A stretch of 64,000 bases of DNA, taken from positions 124,993,988-125,057,987 of the forward strand of contig CM067082.1 in assembly GCA_034008185.1 (NCBI GenBank), in the 5' to 3' direction. The position numbers were made by a program, and so were the translations under genes. Below are positions 38,101 through 51,948 of this stretch, piece after piece. Below the pieces are notes generated by a model, which worked only from the letters and a program-made list of their open reading frames with translations, did no database searches and was not told where the DNA came from. Source of the DNA: Gorsachius magnificus (lineage: Eukaryota; Chordata; Aves; Pelecaniformes; Ardeidae). The stretch's first letter is position 1. Each line of letters opens with the position of its first letter.

Positions 38101-39705
38101 TACTGCAACTGCTCCGAATCATTGCACAAGAGCTGTTCCTACACGAGCTGCTTGCACGCATTAGGTCAAAGATTGCCAGATAGACTGCATGCTATGTTAA
38201 TATCGTAGCATAGCAGACTAAGGGAGGCTGCTGCCCCATCCCTCAGGCACTGTCTCACTGTTAAACGAACAGCCAGCATGCTCCAGCACTAACCCATGGA
38301 GAAAAAAAGTCAGGAGGTAGAAGGAAGAACCTGGAAGTCCTGCAGAAAAAGGACTTTTGTATTGTTTGTGAGAGGTTAAAAATAAGCAAACGTATCACTT
38401 GATATCATCCTGGGCTAACAGAAATCCACGACAGCGTTCCTGTATAAATACCACAGGACTTGGCACTGGCCCCTCATTCCTGTGCAATGGCTTCTGCCTT
38501 AACCAGGGCTTTTACAGACCATTCAGAGTGTTGGACAGCATCAGTTACAAAGAAATGCCACTAATTAAAGCCCTGTCCTAGAGTGCTAGTTGATGTGGAA
38601 ATTTTCCTTTCCAAAGGGAGCTCCAGGCTGGGTGACGTGGTGCCAGTGTAGCCCATCCCAGGGTGGCCCTGGGAAGAAGTGGGTTGTGGGCACTGGGGAG
38701 GACCAGTCACTGCCTCAGTGGGAGGCGGGGGGCAACTGAAAAGCCATTGCCAGCTTGGAACCCCCTACGCCAAACAGTCCTCCAGAGTAATTGTTTCTCC
38801 AGCAGCATAGTTAGATTATCTACAGATGAGGGGATTGAAATTATGTGCTCAAAACCAGCAATACCACAGCCACTGTAACCAGATGTCTGAAGCATTTCTG
38901 TGCAAGATACCTACTTTATTCATGCCTCACTAGAGCATTATAAACTATAGACTATAAACTTCCCCTACGTTCCCTGTGCCACTGCCTCTGCCATAAGCCA
39001 GGCTTCCTGAGGACTCAATTGAAATGCAAGATGAGGTAGCAGCTGAGACTGAAATTTCACTTGTGTTTTATTATTCAAAAGAATTCCATAATTGATCTCT
39101 TAGGGGGTTGGAAAAGCAGGGATTACCTATTTCTGAGGTGATGCAGGCTGTGCTGAGGTCCTAGAGCTTTGTCCATGCCACAGCTTTGTTTTGCTGCTTC
39201 TTTATAAGGTGATGCAAAGCTTTTGGGTACCAGCCCCTGCGTAATGATCTCCCCAGTGGCAGTGTCTCTCCTGAGTTACAAAGGCAATGCTGGCATGGCT
39301 GCAGGGTCTTCTGCGGGCTGTTCTCTTTTCCAGTCCTTGTGAACACTTTGTATTTTAGCCACCTTTGCTCCTCTACTCCTCCAGGAGTATTGAAAATTAT
39401 CTGACAATGAAGTTTTACACAGATTCAGCATCAGGTCTTTAAATAACATGCATCTACCTTTGTGAAAAAGAATAGCACCTTTTGGTATCAATGTTTTTTG
39501 CAAATATTAAGACTAGCAGGTGCTTGCTGCAGAATTTAGTATTTATGACTTCTGTTGGGAAAACACTTCATTTTCCTATAGCCCTTACATCCATTTGTGC
39601 AGAGCACACAAAGATTTCTTTCAAAAATAAAGGAGTAAATAAGCCATAAATATTTATAATGCACTAAAAATACTCCTTTCTGCTTATAACACAGAGATCA
39701 GCTGA
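32106..39705. other. Intergenic desert, no gene recognised
   Basis: The region is AT-rich with no supported exon. It includes a MIR-like trace at 33700-33842, a stretch at 35990-36220 that reads like conserved non-coding DNA, and GC-richer patches at 37780-37940 and 38610-38770 with no assignable content. Confidence 0.6.
33700..33842 (+). repeat. Possible MIR-like SINE fragment
   Basis: AGAAACCTTGGGTTCAAAGC followed by CAGAGGTG resembles the tRNA-like B-box and following part of MIR (ACCTGGGTTCGAATCC). About 80 bases later, CTGTGTAACCTGAGTTTCCT resembles MIR's later CTCAGTTTCCTC block. Order and spacing are roughly right, but divergence is high. Confidence 0.4.
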
Positions 39706-39710
39706 GACCC

Positions 39711-40240
39711 TGTCCTGCGTTTAGCTGGGATACGGTTAATATTCTTCTTAGTAGCTGGCATAGTGCTGTGTTTTGCATTTAGGATGAGAATGATGTTGGT
39801 AACTCACTGATGGTTTAGTTGTTGCTGAGCAGTGCTTACACCAGTCAAGGACTTTTCAGCTTCCCCTGCTCTGCCAGGGGCACAAGAAGCTGGGAGGGGG
39901 CACATCCAGGACAGCTGACCCAAGCTGGCCAAAGGGCTGTTACAGACCATAGGACGTCATCCTCAGTATATGAACTGGGGGGAGCTGGCCAGGCAGCAGC
40001 AATCGCTGCTTGGGGATGGGCTGGGCATTGGTCAGCGGGTGGTGAGCGATTGCATTGTGCATCGCTGTGTATTCTCTCATCATTATTATTATTCTTTTCC
40101 TCTTTTTTATTAAACTGTCTTTATCCCAACCCACGTGTTTTACTTTTTTTTCCCAATTCTCTCCCCAGTCCCACTGGGAAGGGGGGCAGTGAGCAAGCGG
40201 CTGTGTGTTGTTTGGCTGCCTGCCAGGTTAAACCACAACA
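39711..40240 (+). mobile_element. Solo LTR of an ERVL-like avian endogenous retrovirus (copy 1)
   Basis: The 530-bp element begins TGTCCTGCG and ends CCACAACA, so it has the usual TG...CA ends. It is flanked by GACCC and GACAC, which fit a 5-bp target duplication with one mismatch; 5 bp is the ERVL size. An ATTAAA polyadenylation signal lies at 40109-40114, placing the element on the plus strand. Much of its sequence (for example CATAGTGCTGTGTTTTG and GGTCAGCGGGTGGTGAGC) is repeated in the copy at 51949. No gag, pol or env sequence is attached. The two open frames over it are artefacts. Confidence 0.85.
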
Positions 40241-40245
40241 GACAC

Positions 40246-43200
40246 AGATATTGGGACACTTTCTCTGTTTACCAAAAGCCACCCTCTTTTTTATTCAAAT
40301 GGTGAAACAAGACTACATTGTATATGTGTTGCAGGATTAGCTGCATATTTTAAAGGCAGATGTAGATTCATACATATCAGTCAATTTCTAGCTGTAAAAG
40401 TGACTTTTAGGGACCTGAGAGAGAAAAACAGTTGTCTTAAATCAGCCTATTGCTCACTGTTCATTGACAATGAGGAATGCTGATATTCCTAGCCCCTTGC
40501 CCCTTTGTATCTCAGTTCCTTTTGTAGCACCAGATCCTTCTTTCTTTTTCTCCCCCTTAATTTTCCCTAGAATTTCTGGTCAACCTGGTTTTCTGGTTTC
40601 TTCTTTCTCCAGAATTTCTCAAGAATATAGCACTGGCTGTCATCCAGATGGAACAAGGGAAAGGCCAATGGGGAAAAGAGAATGCAGGTGGGGTGCTGGT
40701 GGGATGCCCAAGTGCAGCCAGCAGCCTTGCCTGTGAGCACTGACTAACCTGGCAGGGGTGGAGGAGTGGTGTGACTTTCTTTCCTGAAGGACATTTGAGG
40801 TTTTTTCATGAAGCATGATGTCATTCTCCATCTTCACCCTCCCCTTACTTTTCCACCAATACAACCTTTCAATTCACTTTTTCATTCACAAAATATTTCC
40901 TTTCCCATGGTCAATGTTTCTTGAAAGTTAACATTTCAATATCTTCAATATCTTACTAGCTGTACAGTGAGACATTTCCTTAGACATGTTTTTTTAGCAC
41001 AGTCTGCAAGGACACTCTGAAGCGGCCTATCTCCAGAGTTACATCTATTACCATTTTAATTATTTCCTGGTCACAGATGGTCTCCATGTTTCCTGGCCAG
41101 TTTCTATTTCTGAGTAGTGAGCAAACATTTTTCTTCAGTCCCAGCTTAACTCCACTTTGAGGACAAGTCTTATTAGAAAATCAAAGCTGGAACTGCACAG
41201 GAAAATAAGGTGGAAAGAGAGGAAGGTGAACAGAAGAAGGGGGAAAACATGCAGGAAATATGAAGAAAAAAGTTACAAAATAAAAAGTGAGAATAAGTAT
41301 GAAATGGAAAAGTGAAAAACCTCCAATATTTTTTGATTTTTAATGGAATAAAAACATAGGTCTTGCCTACAAGGCCTACTGATAGATCCTATCCAATACT
41401 AGGCCCTCTGCACTTCAAGATGTGGAAAACCTATTTCTAAGTGATTTTTCTAAGTAATTTGCTAGCAGATGACAAACACTGTTACAGTCATGCTACAAAA
41501 TCACTTTGCTTGTACTTCTGCTGCTTCAACAAATAGGCTACTAACAGGCTTCAAAAGAATGGTGATCAGGCAGCGAGTGAAGACTGAAACTCTATGAGGA
41601 AGAAATGTTTAGATTACGTTGTATGGCATCACGTACTTCCTTAACATTTGTTAAAAAAAAAGTCTGGCAAGATGCATGAGCAAGCCATGAAATGTTAAGT
41701 CTCATTGTCTTTTCTGCATTGCCATGGCTTGGCTAACATTCAGCTACCAGTTCGCAGTAATTGAATACTCAGACGAGGCTGTTTGTACTTGCTGAATATA
41801 CTGTTTGAACATCCTCTTGGCATTGTGAAGTGGCAGCCAGCTACTGGTGAGGCTGAGAAATGCCGCTGTTCCTGGTGCCTTGCAGGAAGGCACAGAAATT
41901 CGGGGGAAGCTTAGAATGACAGTGGTTGAAACAGAATAGTCCCCTTGCTACCCTTTAGCAGTGTGGACTCGTTGCCATACAAGGTAAGCTTTGCCATGAT
42001 ATGCTGACTGGAGCTGGGACAAGACAGTGGAGGAGCTCAAACCTTAGCTTTTGTTTTAAACAGAAGGAATGTTATCAACTCAAATGTAAGATTCTGATCC
42101 AAGAAAATCTGAGCTATATTCTAAAAATGTAATGGTTAAAAGGCTAGAAGTACATCAGAGAAGAAATAACCCAGCCTTATAGCCTAGGGAGTAAGGAACT
42201 CACACGAGAGGGGAAAACCTACTTGTACCTCTTTTGGTGTTTTTAAAAATAAATTATTTTTTTTTTAATTCAGTAATGGCATCATACATTCACGTATCCC
42301 CATGGTGCACGCATCTTAAACAAAGTCTTTACCAGTTAAGTGCCCTAAGTGTTAGCCTGCAGAGTCAAACACATGGGCATTCTCCAACACTAACTTCATG
42401 CTGGTTTATAACTGTGATAGAGGATTTCCCCTCCAAAGTTGGACTCTTCCCTCTTTGACCTCCTTAAAGCAGGCCAGGGCCTTTTCTTCCCCTTTCCCCA
42501 CCAAGGAGGCAGCTGCCAGCTACTTGTGGAATTCAAAGTTTAGTGATTAGGAAGAGGGAAGGTGTAGAAAATTATTACAGGGAATCTGTCAAAAGTTAGT
42601 ATAGCTGGAGGGTGTATATGTAGTGCGGCATCCTGCACATCCCACTGCTTTATTTCTGTGAAGCAGTAAAACATCTCCAGCTAAAAAAATCAGTCTTTCT
42701 TGGAGCAGAAAATTATTCTATATACAACATGGCAGCCTCTCTTTGTGTTGAGGTAGGGTGCCAGCGCCAAGAGTTCTGTCTTCTTGGTGCTAATGAATCC
42801 TCTGAAATTGATATTGCTTGAAGAAAACTACTCAGATTTTCTCAGTTTTCCTTTCCTTCTAACACTTTTCTGTGTTTTTTTCCTGTCAGACATCTGTACC
42901 CTCGTTTCTTTATGCTTAAAACTACTTACATTACTATAGATAAGATATCTTTGGTCAATAGCAAAGAGTTCATCTGAAAAACCCAATACATTTTAATCTG
43001 ATTCCATTTCTGAAAAATCTAATGCCACTGATTTTCACATAGGGATCCCAGCTGACTAATCGATATGTAATGTTAACTCTGACCATTTACAGCCTGACTT
43101 AATAAGAAGTTGTAATCTGAAAGATCTTCAAAGCAATTTTCAAGAGTTAATAACTTTGACAACAGTGACAAAAATGATAATAGAGTCAGTGTGCTGTTTT

Positions 43201-45328
43201 GCCAAGTGCAAAACATTTGAGTTTAGAAAAGGTGCTGCAATTCAAAATGCTAATAAGAAATCCATAACCTCGAGAGACCCTTAAACTCCACAAGACAAAA
43301 AGCAATCCTACTAAAAAAAAAAAATAAAGAAAAAGGCTAAATTATTTTTTAATTGGAAGGCCTCTGTCTCTGTTTCTGAGAATGTAAAGTGAACTCAGAG
43401 TAAGTTTTCAAATTTTCCCATGCAGTTACGGGCCTAGAGATTTCACCTAAACGAAAGCAGACAGTCTTACAATCACCAGTCTTCAAGAGACAGGTCATTA
43501 ACTTAAACAGCAAATGTCAGGAGACTTCAGCTTAAAATCACAAAGTTGGCAGTGCAGAAAGGCATGTTCCCTACAAATCAAACCTATAGAGTTCAGGCAC
43601 ATTTGGGTTCAATGGTCCTTATTTTTAGCACAAATCCATTTCAAGAAATACCTTTAAGTGTATTGGGATAAAAGTCGCACAGCAGAAGGACAAGAGTGGT
43701 GTAGAGGAACCCTTAAAGCTCCGTGGTAAACTTGGAAATGTCACTCGCCATCAGCCTTGGAACAAAGCTACAGCTGTGCCATCAGAGGTTATCACTGCAG
43801 CTCCTCATGTGGGGTGCGGTGGGAGGGACAGGGTGTCTCACTAGTAGCCAGAAGTTTTGGACAGTGCTGAAGAAGCAATTATTTTGATTTTTGCAAAGGT
43901 TTGAAATTGTTGAAGGGCTCTCCAAACACTGTAACTGTCTGAGACTGGAAATTCCCAGAGAGTTGAAGGCAGGCAGTAATGATCACGTGATGAATAACCT
44001 TGAGTATGACTGGGAGAATGTTAATGAAGTTTGTGTTGGAAAGGAGGTACTAAATCAGAAAATAACAGGAAAGAATATTAATGCTCAATGATGTAATAAA
44101 TTCTCATCAGACATTAGATTTCCCTAAATCAAATTGCATAGAAAACGACTACTATATTACTGCTGTTACGGTAGCCATTCTAGTTTTACAAGTGCATAAA
44201 ACACTATAAAAGGCTATAGGCATTTGTATATTCCAACCAAGTCCCTTGCATGCAATTTGTAGTATTGCACACTATGAGGAAATTAAAAAAAAAAAAAAAT
44301 CTTTAGAGGAGGAAAATCTATTTTCCCTTGAGAGAAAGATAAGGTTATTAACTGACAACCAATACTTCTGCAAAAATCTCTACTTTTTAGTGTTCTTACA
44401 GCATTCAGCAGATTCCTTTGTACTGCAGCTCCCAAATTTCTGTAGTGGAGTGCAATACTGAATAACAACAGTTCATGCTTCCATTGCACCTTGTCTTCTG
44501 TTGCAACTTGTCTATGATCTGCACTAATTAAAATGCCAAGGCTTTGCCATGAGTTAGGCAAGAGCTATGGTCTGGATTCAAAAACTCACTAAATGCCAAA
44601 GCAAAGGCTCCTACTGGCTTACCTTATTAGACACTTTTATATCTGTGCCACAAAGATGATTCTTCAGGTTGGTCTGTACATCTCAGGCCCGGTAAACATG
44701 AAATTTAGGTAATTCCATTTCATTTTCATTTTAGTGAACAGTAATTTTTATATTTTTGTACCTTGGAAAAAGTATATTCTCATGATCTCTTTTTTTTTTT
44801 TTTTTTTAAATTTGTTTTAAAGCAGGATATACCAATACCAGCCAGTCATTTTGCTGTGAAGAGTACATCTTGGCAAATCAGCATCTGCAAGTCAAGTTAC
44901 CCCTTCCTCCTAGAGTCTATGCTTGTTAGCTTGATATCTGTTACAAACTAGCCAATTAGTTTCTATGGGTGAAGGAGTTAACCAGCTGGCTTAAAGAAAT
45001 GTCCTTGTTCCTTTAGCATATAATCCTGGTACTACTCCCACAAAATTAAGATAATTTAATAACCATTTGGATACGTCACACTTCTCACTTGTTAGAATGC
45101 TGCTGAGGTCACTTTGTTCCAGATGAATGAGCATGGGTATGGTTTAGTGCCTCTAGTTTAATAGGAATGAATGTTGTTCTAAATATTATTTACAAGGTTT
45201 TGGTGTCTGTTCATACTTCTTGATAACTTTCTTGCCAGAACTATTCTAGATACTAGAGTCCCTTTGAACAGTAATATATGAGACAAATAAATATTCAGAA
45301 TCTGGAAAACACAGTACTGATATAGTCA
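40246..45328. other. Intergenic desert, no gene recognised
   Basis: This is AT-rich DNA between a solo LTR and a CR1 copy, with a T(18) run at 44790-44807. It contains no retroviral internal sequence, which argues against the LTRs at 39.7 and 51.9 kb bounding one provirus. Confidence 0.6.
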
Positions 45329-45760
45329 GAATCATAGAATCACAGAATCGCAGAATCACAGAATCACAGAAAGTTTTGGGTTGGAAGGGACCCCTAGAGG
45401 TCATCTAGTCCAACCCCCCTGCAGTGAGCAGGGACACCGCTAACTAGATCAGGTTGCTCAGAGCCCCGTCCAACCTGGCCTTGAATGTTTCCAGGGATGA
45501 AGCCTCCACTACCTCTCTGGGCAACCTGTCCCAGTGTTTCACCCCCCTCATTGTAAAGAATTTCTTCCTTATATCCAGTGTAAACCTACCCTGTTTCCAT
45601 TTGAAACCCTTACCCCTTGTCCTGTCACAGCTGTCCCTACTGAAAAGATTTTCCCCATCTTTCCTATAGGCTCCCTTTGAGTACTGAAAAGCCGCAATCA
45701 GGTCTCCCCGCAGCCTTCTCTTCTCCAGGCTGAACAAGCCCAACTCCCTCAGCCTGTCAC
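45329..45760 (-). mobile_element. CR1 LINE 3' fragment, second subfamily
   Basis: This minus-strand CR1 has its tail on the left as GAATCATAGAATCACAGAAT and variants, then GGTTGGAAGGGACCCCTAGA. The body encodes an uninterrupted C-terminal piece of the reverse transcriptase protein (frame 45444-45743) with [16 protein letters not shown] and [10 protein letters not shown]. Its 3' untranslated part differs from the copies at 17.9 and 52.9 kb but matches the mini-copy at 50.97 kb, so at least two CR1 subfamilies are present. The element is 5'-truncated near 45760. Confidence 0.95.
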
Positions 45761-48700
45761 TTGCATGTAGCAGAGATGGAACTTAACTGGAGCATAAGTG
45801 GGTTTTCCTTCATGAATGGGAAGGACCTCTTCTCTGGATAGTTGATTAGAAAAATATAACCACTGTTTCTCCTCTTGCTTTAGCAGTTATTCTGAAAAGG
45901 TCTTAAGATTTTAAAGTCATCTGCCATAAAGCATACTGGTGATATGCAGTAAGAAAATAAGAAACATAAGAGACTTCATGCTACTGTTGGATAAATACCT
46001 TTTTGTCTACATTAGCTGCTAGCTCCAAGGTGGCCAGATGCCCTTGTGATCAAGACTTTTAATAAGCTTATACTGGTTATTTTGCTGTTGATTACCAATA
46101 ATTTCTTTTCTTTTTCAAATCTTCACTGTGATAGGATCAGGATGTCCATTACTGCAAAGACCCAGAACCAACAGTGACACAACCTAACATGTCAGAGAGC
46201 AGATGGAGTACTTGGCCTGCTGATCTTGGCCATAAGGTGACTCGCTTCTCATCATACATTATTCCCAGGATACTGGTGAAAAGAATTAAACCTAGAGATG
46301 AGTTTTTGGTCAGAGTCCAACAAAATCCATCCTATATGGATCCCAATATCTCAGGGTTTCAAGAAACACCCAGCCTCATTCTAATTTGGTTAGAAAGTTT
46401 AGTAGTTCTCCATACCATGAAGGGCTTAGGAGCTTTGGGGAAAAAAAGAAAATAAAAACCTCAAAAATAAAATAGGCAATCTGCAGCAACCGCAAGAAAA
46501 ACCCCAAATCAAATTGCCACCAAGTTTTCTTTGAAAGTCAGGGTCTGAGTCAGATATAAACTGTCCCAGAACTTTTATTGAATAGTGCAGATCACAAGTT
46601 TTATTTTGTGTTCATTTGTAACACAGTACTGTTCCCGGAATTCCCAAATTGTCAAACCTAAAAGCAAGAATTGCTCTGAGGTGATCAGGGCACACTGACT
46701 GTACTCTATTACAATTAGTGGATTCTTATTCCTCTCACTGTCTGACTCTAAGAGCTACCATCATTTCATCCAGATGCTTGTATTAAAGTACACCACTATT
46801 CTCGGCTCTAAAAAGAACTAACCGAAAAGCTTAAAAGCTGGAGGAAACACACCATTTTCTTTGTGAATATATCGTGGGCGACTCCTCTCTCTCCTTTCCC
46901 AACACATCTGCTTCCCTCCAAGCGGGTAAGGCTCCCACCGGAGAGGTTTGCTCACCCAGCTGAGCAGCGCTCACTGCCAGCCAGAGATGACTCATGTGCC
47001 TTGAACGAGCCCTGGCTCGACACCTCTGTGCAGATGTCCCAGCAAGTGAGCATTAGTGTTTTGCACTCTTTGCAGCCCTCAGAGTTGACAGCCAAGCTAA
47101 AAAAAGCGCTCATGATCATGCTTATCGTCAAGTGCATACACACTGAACTTCCCTAATTAGAGGATGAATGGGTAGAAATCAGCTAGTGACCTTTATAGTC
47201 TTCTGGGGGCATTACTAGAGCAAAACGCACTATCTAAACCTAAAAATATATTTCTATTCTAAATATATGTTGCTTCTCTGACCCCTCCTACACCTGCTTT
47301 CCAGATAAAATAAAAAGCCCTCAATATATTTTTACCTGATTTCCCTGGAAGTAAAGGGTTAGATTTTACATTATCTAAAGAAGGAATTTGAAGCTCTCTA
47401 CGATTCTGAATAAGAAGATTTAAGTCACTGCAGCCGAAGGCAGATTATTTCTCACATCCTTTTATGAACAGGCAGAGCATGAAAAGACATTTCTATACAG
47501 CAAATACATGTAATAAACTATTCCTTTTGACAACCCACACTGCTTCAGCCTCTTGGATTACTTGCTTGTGTGACCTCAGCCACACAGACATACGACAGAG
47601 CCCAAAATAGACCTGGAAGATGAGTCATGATGTTCAGGAAGGGTTTCAAAACAAATGGACCTATTTACTCTTGCAGCTGTCTCCTGAAGCTAGTACTATT
47701 TTACAATGGCCTTATTGATTTGTTCTCGTTATCTGCACCTGAGAAGTCCATTTGTTTTTGGTTTTGGGTTGGAGGGGGTTGCATCAGGTAATTAAAACAG
47801 GAGTTTAGTTCTTCAGAGGAAACATTTCAGGAATAAATATGCCACACACATTCTGGATGATCTAAAATGGGAACATCATAACTAAGACATCCTCAGTGTT
47901 GTAGGGATTTTACTTCTTGCTTGCCAAATGCCATGCAATTGCACAGCAGTTTAATTCAGCATTGGGGAAGATACAAAACACAAGGTTTTTCTGTCACTGC
48001 ACTAGGGATGCCCCATGCTTTCACCAAATCTGCTATGCAATATGCATACTAACTTGTTGTATTCATTATTTATATCAACTTAATATGATGGCAGTACTGC
48101 ATGACTGAAACAAGAAGTCCAGTCACAAAGTGTGACTACAGAAGTTTGTATAGAAGTGTTTTTCAGGTAGATACAGCTCTGTTTCAGCACAAATCCCAAT
48201 GCCTTCCAAAAGGTAACAAAATTTAAGTTAGCAAAACTCTCAACTTGACCTTTTGACTTAACACTATCTTTCTTTGACTAACAATGATCTTTGTGCTTCT
48301 TTTAAATAAAATTGCATTATTCTAAAATGAGAACTCACTTTTGACTGCCAAACCCATAATATTTCAGCAAGTCTAATTATCTCCTTAATGTGATACTACT
48401 TTAATCCCAAAGCAAGATGATGCTTAATTTTTAATTATTATTATTTTTTAAAATAAGTTCACCACTAAAGGCATAAGCCAACTGCAGTTGAGATTAACTT
48501 CAGTGGAAGCTAGATCAGACCCTAACAGAAAAAGATAATTACTACATAAATTTTAGCACCTCATATACTTCCAGTGTGGATAGCTTAAATGGCAAAATCT
48601 CTGCAAGAAGATTATGGACCTAATTATTTACTATGGCTCCATATAAATGACTCAATTTATGTCACAGAAAGCGAGAGGCAAATAAGCATGTAGCTGGAAC

Positions 48701-50972
48701 TAGCAAGTGTTAACATTTATGACTGAAATTATGATGTTTATCGCATGTGACCCTTGCTGCCAATCAGTAGGTTGAAATAAAAAGAGGGCATAAACGATGG
48801 TTTTACTTCAGTAATGCAAAGAAGGTATGAGGGAAGGCTTATACTTATGGGTTTTGTGCCATGGATTTAAGATCACCAGGAATTACCTGTTTGCTTCGCG
48901 AGCTATGACATGAGAGCAGGGCCATTTCTCCACAAGTTTCATGAGGCCTTCATTCAACAAGGTACATGAGATGAATTTATCTTTAAAGTGTGACAATACC
49001 ACAAAGAATACTGGTAGACTTCTATTAAATGTACAACCTAATATATAGCCAGCAGGCAACAAAGGTGACTTCAGGATTGTAATTCACTGAAATGAAACAG
49101 TTCTATTAATCAACTCCTACAGCTTACGCTCTCAGAATTTAGCATTTACATTTGGATTAACGCTATTTAATTTGCTAAAAAGACATTTACATTTCTGAAA
49201 TGCTGCTGATCAATAACTAAGCTGATGCAGACATTGTAAAAGACTCCATTCTCACTCCCTTACAGTATATCAGGCTCCAGGCAGGAGAAAAAAATAGCAT
49301 CATAAATAATATAAAAGCATGAATACACACTCAGTGAAAACAAATCAATAAATGAATATTGATATTAAGTATATGAACAACAGATATGTCACTGATTGCA
49401 AGAAAATAATAAAAAAATTTTTTTTTTATACTCTGCAAGCAGCAACTGTGTCCTTTACTGAAGATTACTTGTTTCCACTCTTGAATTGGGGCCTCCTGCA
49501 TTTTTTTAAACAAAACCAAGTATTGCCAGTATAAAATGAAGATGAATAAAAAAGTCATAAAAGCATCATTCATATTTGTAGATGTATCCTCACCTGTTTT
49601 TGGCTTTTGTCAAGCTAGATAATGTTTTGGTTTAACCAGAGAAGTCATAGATGAGCTTGCAGAATGCAGTGATCATTCTAAAAATAGGATTTACTCTGGC
49701 AAAGGCAGCTTTGGCTCACTCAGCAGACTGTGCCTGTTGCTAAGCAAACTTAGTAACAGGTATAGTTTTGAACTCTTCCTTTGCTTGCTTTGCCTCTAGA
49801 AATTTACACTGCTTATCTTTACAGGAACAGAATTTGAAAGTTGCTATTGCATTTTATTGATTTTTTTTTCTTTTTACAGCAGACTAGGTGGCTTTATGAT
49901 GTTTCTAAGAATATTTTACTGTCTTATATATCGAATAAGTGCTTACCTTCCCTTTTCCTTTGAGTAAATTTCCATGGAAACTGAACACATTGCGTTCTCC
50001 TGATGGCTGCATTTCTTGCCTACCTGAGATAGCACTTTGATTAAATGTGCCCTCAGTTAACTAATTAAAGCCATTATAAGGGTTCTCTAAAGCCTCTGCT
50101 AATCTTTTAAAAAAGGTTTTGAATTTAATTTAGCATACTTGCAAGGAAAACAAGAAATAGTATTCTCTGATCTAGCTAGATGCTGGTACTGCTCAACTGT
50201 TTCAGTGTAATCACAGAACTTCAACAATATGTGACGAACTGAGGCCTATCATCAGCTCTCAATTCACGACCAGCTATAGACCCTTCAGTATGCCATTAGT
50301 TCCCCACTTCACTAATTTGTGCCTTTTTTAGTGCCAGCTGTTTCCACCACATAATTTCCTAATCCCCATTCTCTAAGCCATTGTCCTCTTAACATGCAGG
50401 CATCACAAAAAAGACAGTACACAGTAGCTCTTCCAAACCATAACAGGCTGTAGCATTTTACTAGAAATGTTCCCTTTTAGCATACACAGGTCTAGGGAAG
50501 GAGTAATGGGTTCTGATGACTCACTGCAGAGAGCATTTCATTATATCTACCCAGTCTAGGAAGGATAAAAATGGCTTGGGAATGGGACTTATGTTATGGG
50601 ATGAATAGACTTGTGGTAAGAGCCATAACACCCCAAGAACTAAATTTAATGCTGATAGCTTTTTATTTGCTTTGCTAATGAAGCCAACCCCTTTCCTCCA
50701 AAAGGTAAATTGATTATATTCCCAGATAGTACATTTTAAAGAAGTCTGTGACAGGTGCCTCTACACAATACATTTCTTCTTTTTCATCCTAGTTCATCTG
50801 ATCCCAGGCAGACCTTTAATTGCAGACTTCTTTGGAGAATTGAGGGGGTGGTGAGGATCGAGGACGTAACAACAACTTGTTCTTATGCATGACTTTGGAA
50901 TGAGACACAATAAAGCATCGCTTGCAAGTCCTAAGTGACCATAGACCAGGACTGAAAGTAAACCAATTATAT
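45761..50972. other. Intergenic desert, no gene recognised
   Basis: The region is AT-rich without a supported exon. A few open frames of 60-97 codons are consistent with chance. The stretch 49960-50160 reads like conserved non-coding DNA, without proof. Confidence 0.6.
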
Positions 50973-51056
50973 ATAGAATCATAGAATCATAGAATGTTTT
51001 GGGTTGGAAGGGACCCCTAGAGGTCATCTAGTCCAACCCCCCTGCAGTGAGCAGGG
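50973..51056 (-). mobile_element. Very short CR1 3' end (84 bp)
   Basis: This consists only of the CR1 tail (ATAGAATCATAGAATCATAG on the plus strand) and about 60 bases of 3' untranslated sequence. It matches the copy at 45.3 kb from GTTTTGGGTTGG to GAGCAGGGA. It breaks off directly into an (AT)8 run at 51057-51072. It is an extreme case of 5' truncation on insertion, or the rest was deleted through the AT repeat. Confidence 0.92.
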
Positions 51057-51072
51057 ATATATATATATATAT
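51057..51072. repeat. (AT)8 dinucleotide run
   Basis: Eight AT units directly abut the truncated 5' end of the mini-CR1. The run may have been the insertion target or have arisen at the junction. Confidence 0.9.
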
Positions 51073-51943
51073 GAGAAAGCAGAAGGACAGAACTGTTGTA
51101 AGCTACAGATTTTTAGGATTTAGGCAGTGATAGAGAAAAATTGAGAAAGTTCAAATAGTGTTGAATTTGACCCGCAAGGGCACCTACTACAGGGCAGGGA
51201 AGAAAATAAAGATGCTGTCTTCCGAATGTAAATGATACCTGATTCTGACACACGAGAACTAATATTCAATTGTTTTTCCTTCACTCAAACTTGACAGATT
51301 AATGATGAAACTGCAGTAGGACATCTGAAGGGACCAGTGTTTTGTAGATAAAAACCATGTCTTGATGTTCTCTTAATTAAACTGTATAGTGAGAAAATGA
51401 AACGAGAAGATTTTGCAAGTGGTCTGAACCAAAACCTAAGCCAACAATTTCAAATTCTGGGTTGAGAAAAAGGAGAAAATAGTTTGGTCAAGACATTATG
51501 GATGATTAAGTGAATCTGGAATAGTTATAGAGACAATAGTAAGACTCAAAACAATAAGAATTTTCCAAGGCAAAGTCACCTTGCTCAGACTAAATCTGGG
51601 CATGTTCTTTGCTAGTTGTATTAGAGAGGTTTTCACACTCCTATGGGCCAAATAACATGGACAGGTATTTCTCTGTAATTTTAAAGCCTCAGGATCATTT
51701 GAATCAGGGAGGTCATGGCCATACTGCACATTGGCAGGAGGGTATGGCAACACAAATGCTTTGTCACCTTACACACTTCAACAATACTTGCCCTGTAGCA
51801 CCCTGACTTCATACGCTTACTCCCTACATGTTATGACCCCACCAAGGTTGATGAAAGGACCATGCACTACATTTCTGCTTAGCTTCTTCCCACTTGCTGC
51901 ACAGCTGTGCTGCCACTTGCTACTGGCTGGGCTGGCAAAGCGT
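51073..51943. other. Intergenic, between mini-CR1 and solo LTR
   Basis: I see no coding exon or repeat family here. Open frames at 51496-51753 (minus) and 51609-51806 and 51731-52048 (plus) overlap each other and show no family resemblance. Confidence 0.55.
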
Positions 51944-51948
51944 GCACC

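Noticed and set aside
39819..40340. 173-codon plus-strand open frame
   Set aside because: It lies almost wholly inside the solo LTR and runs out of it; LTRs of this kind are non-coding.
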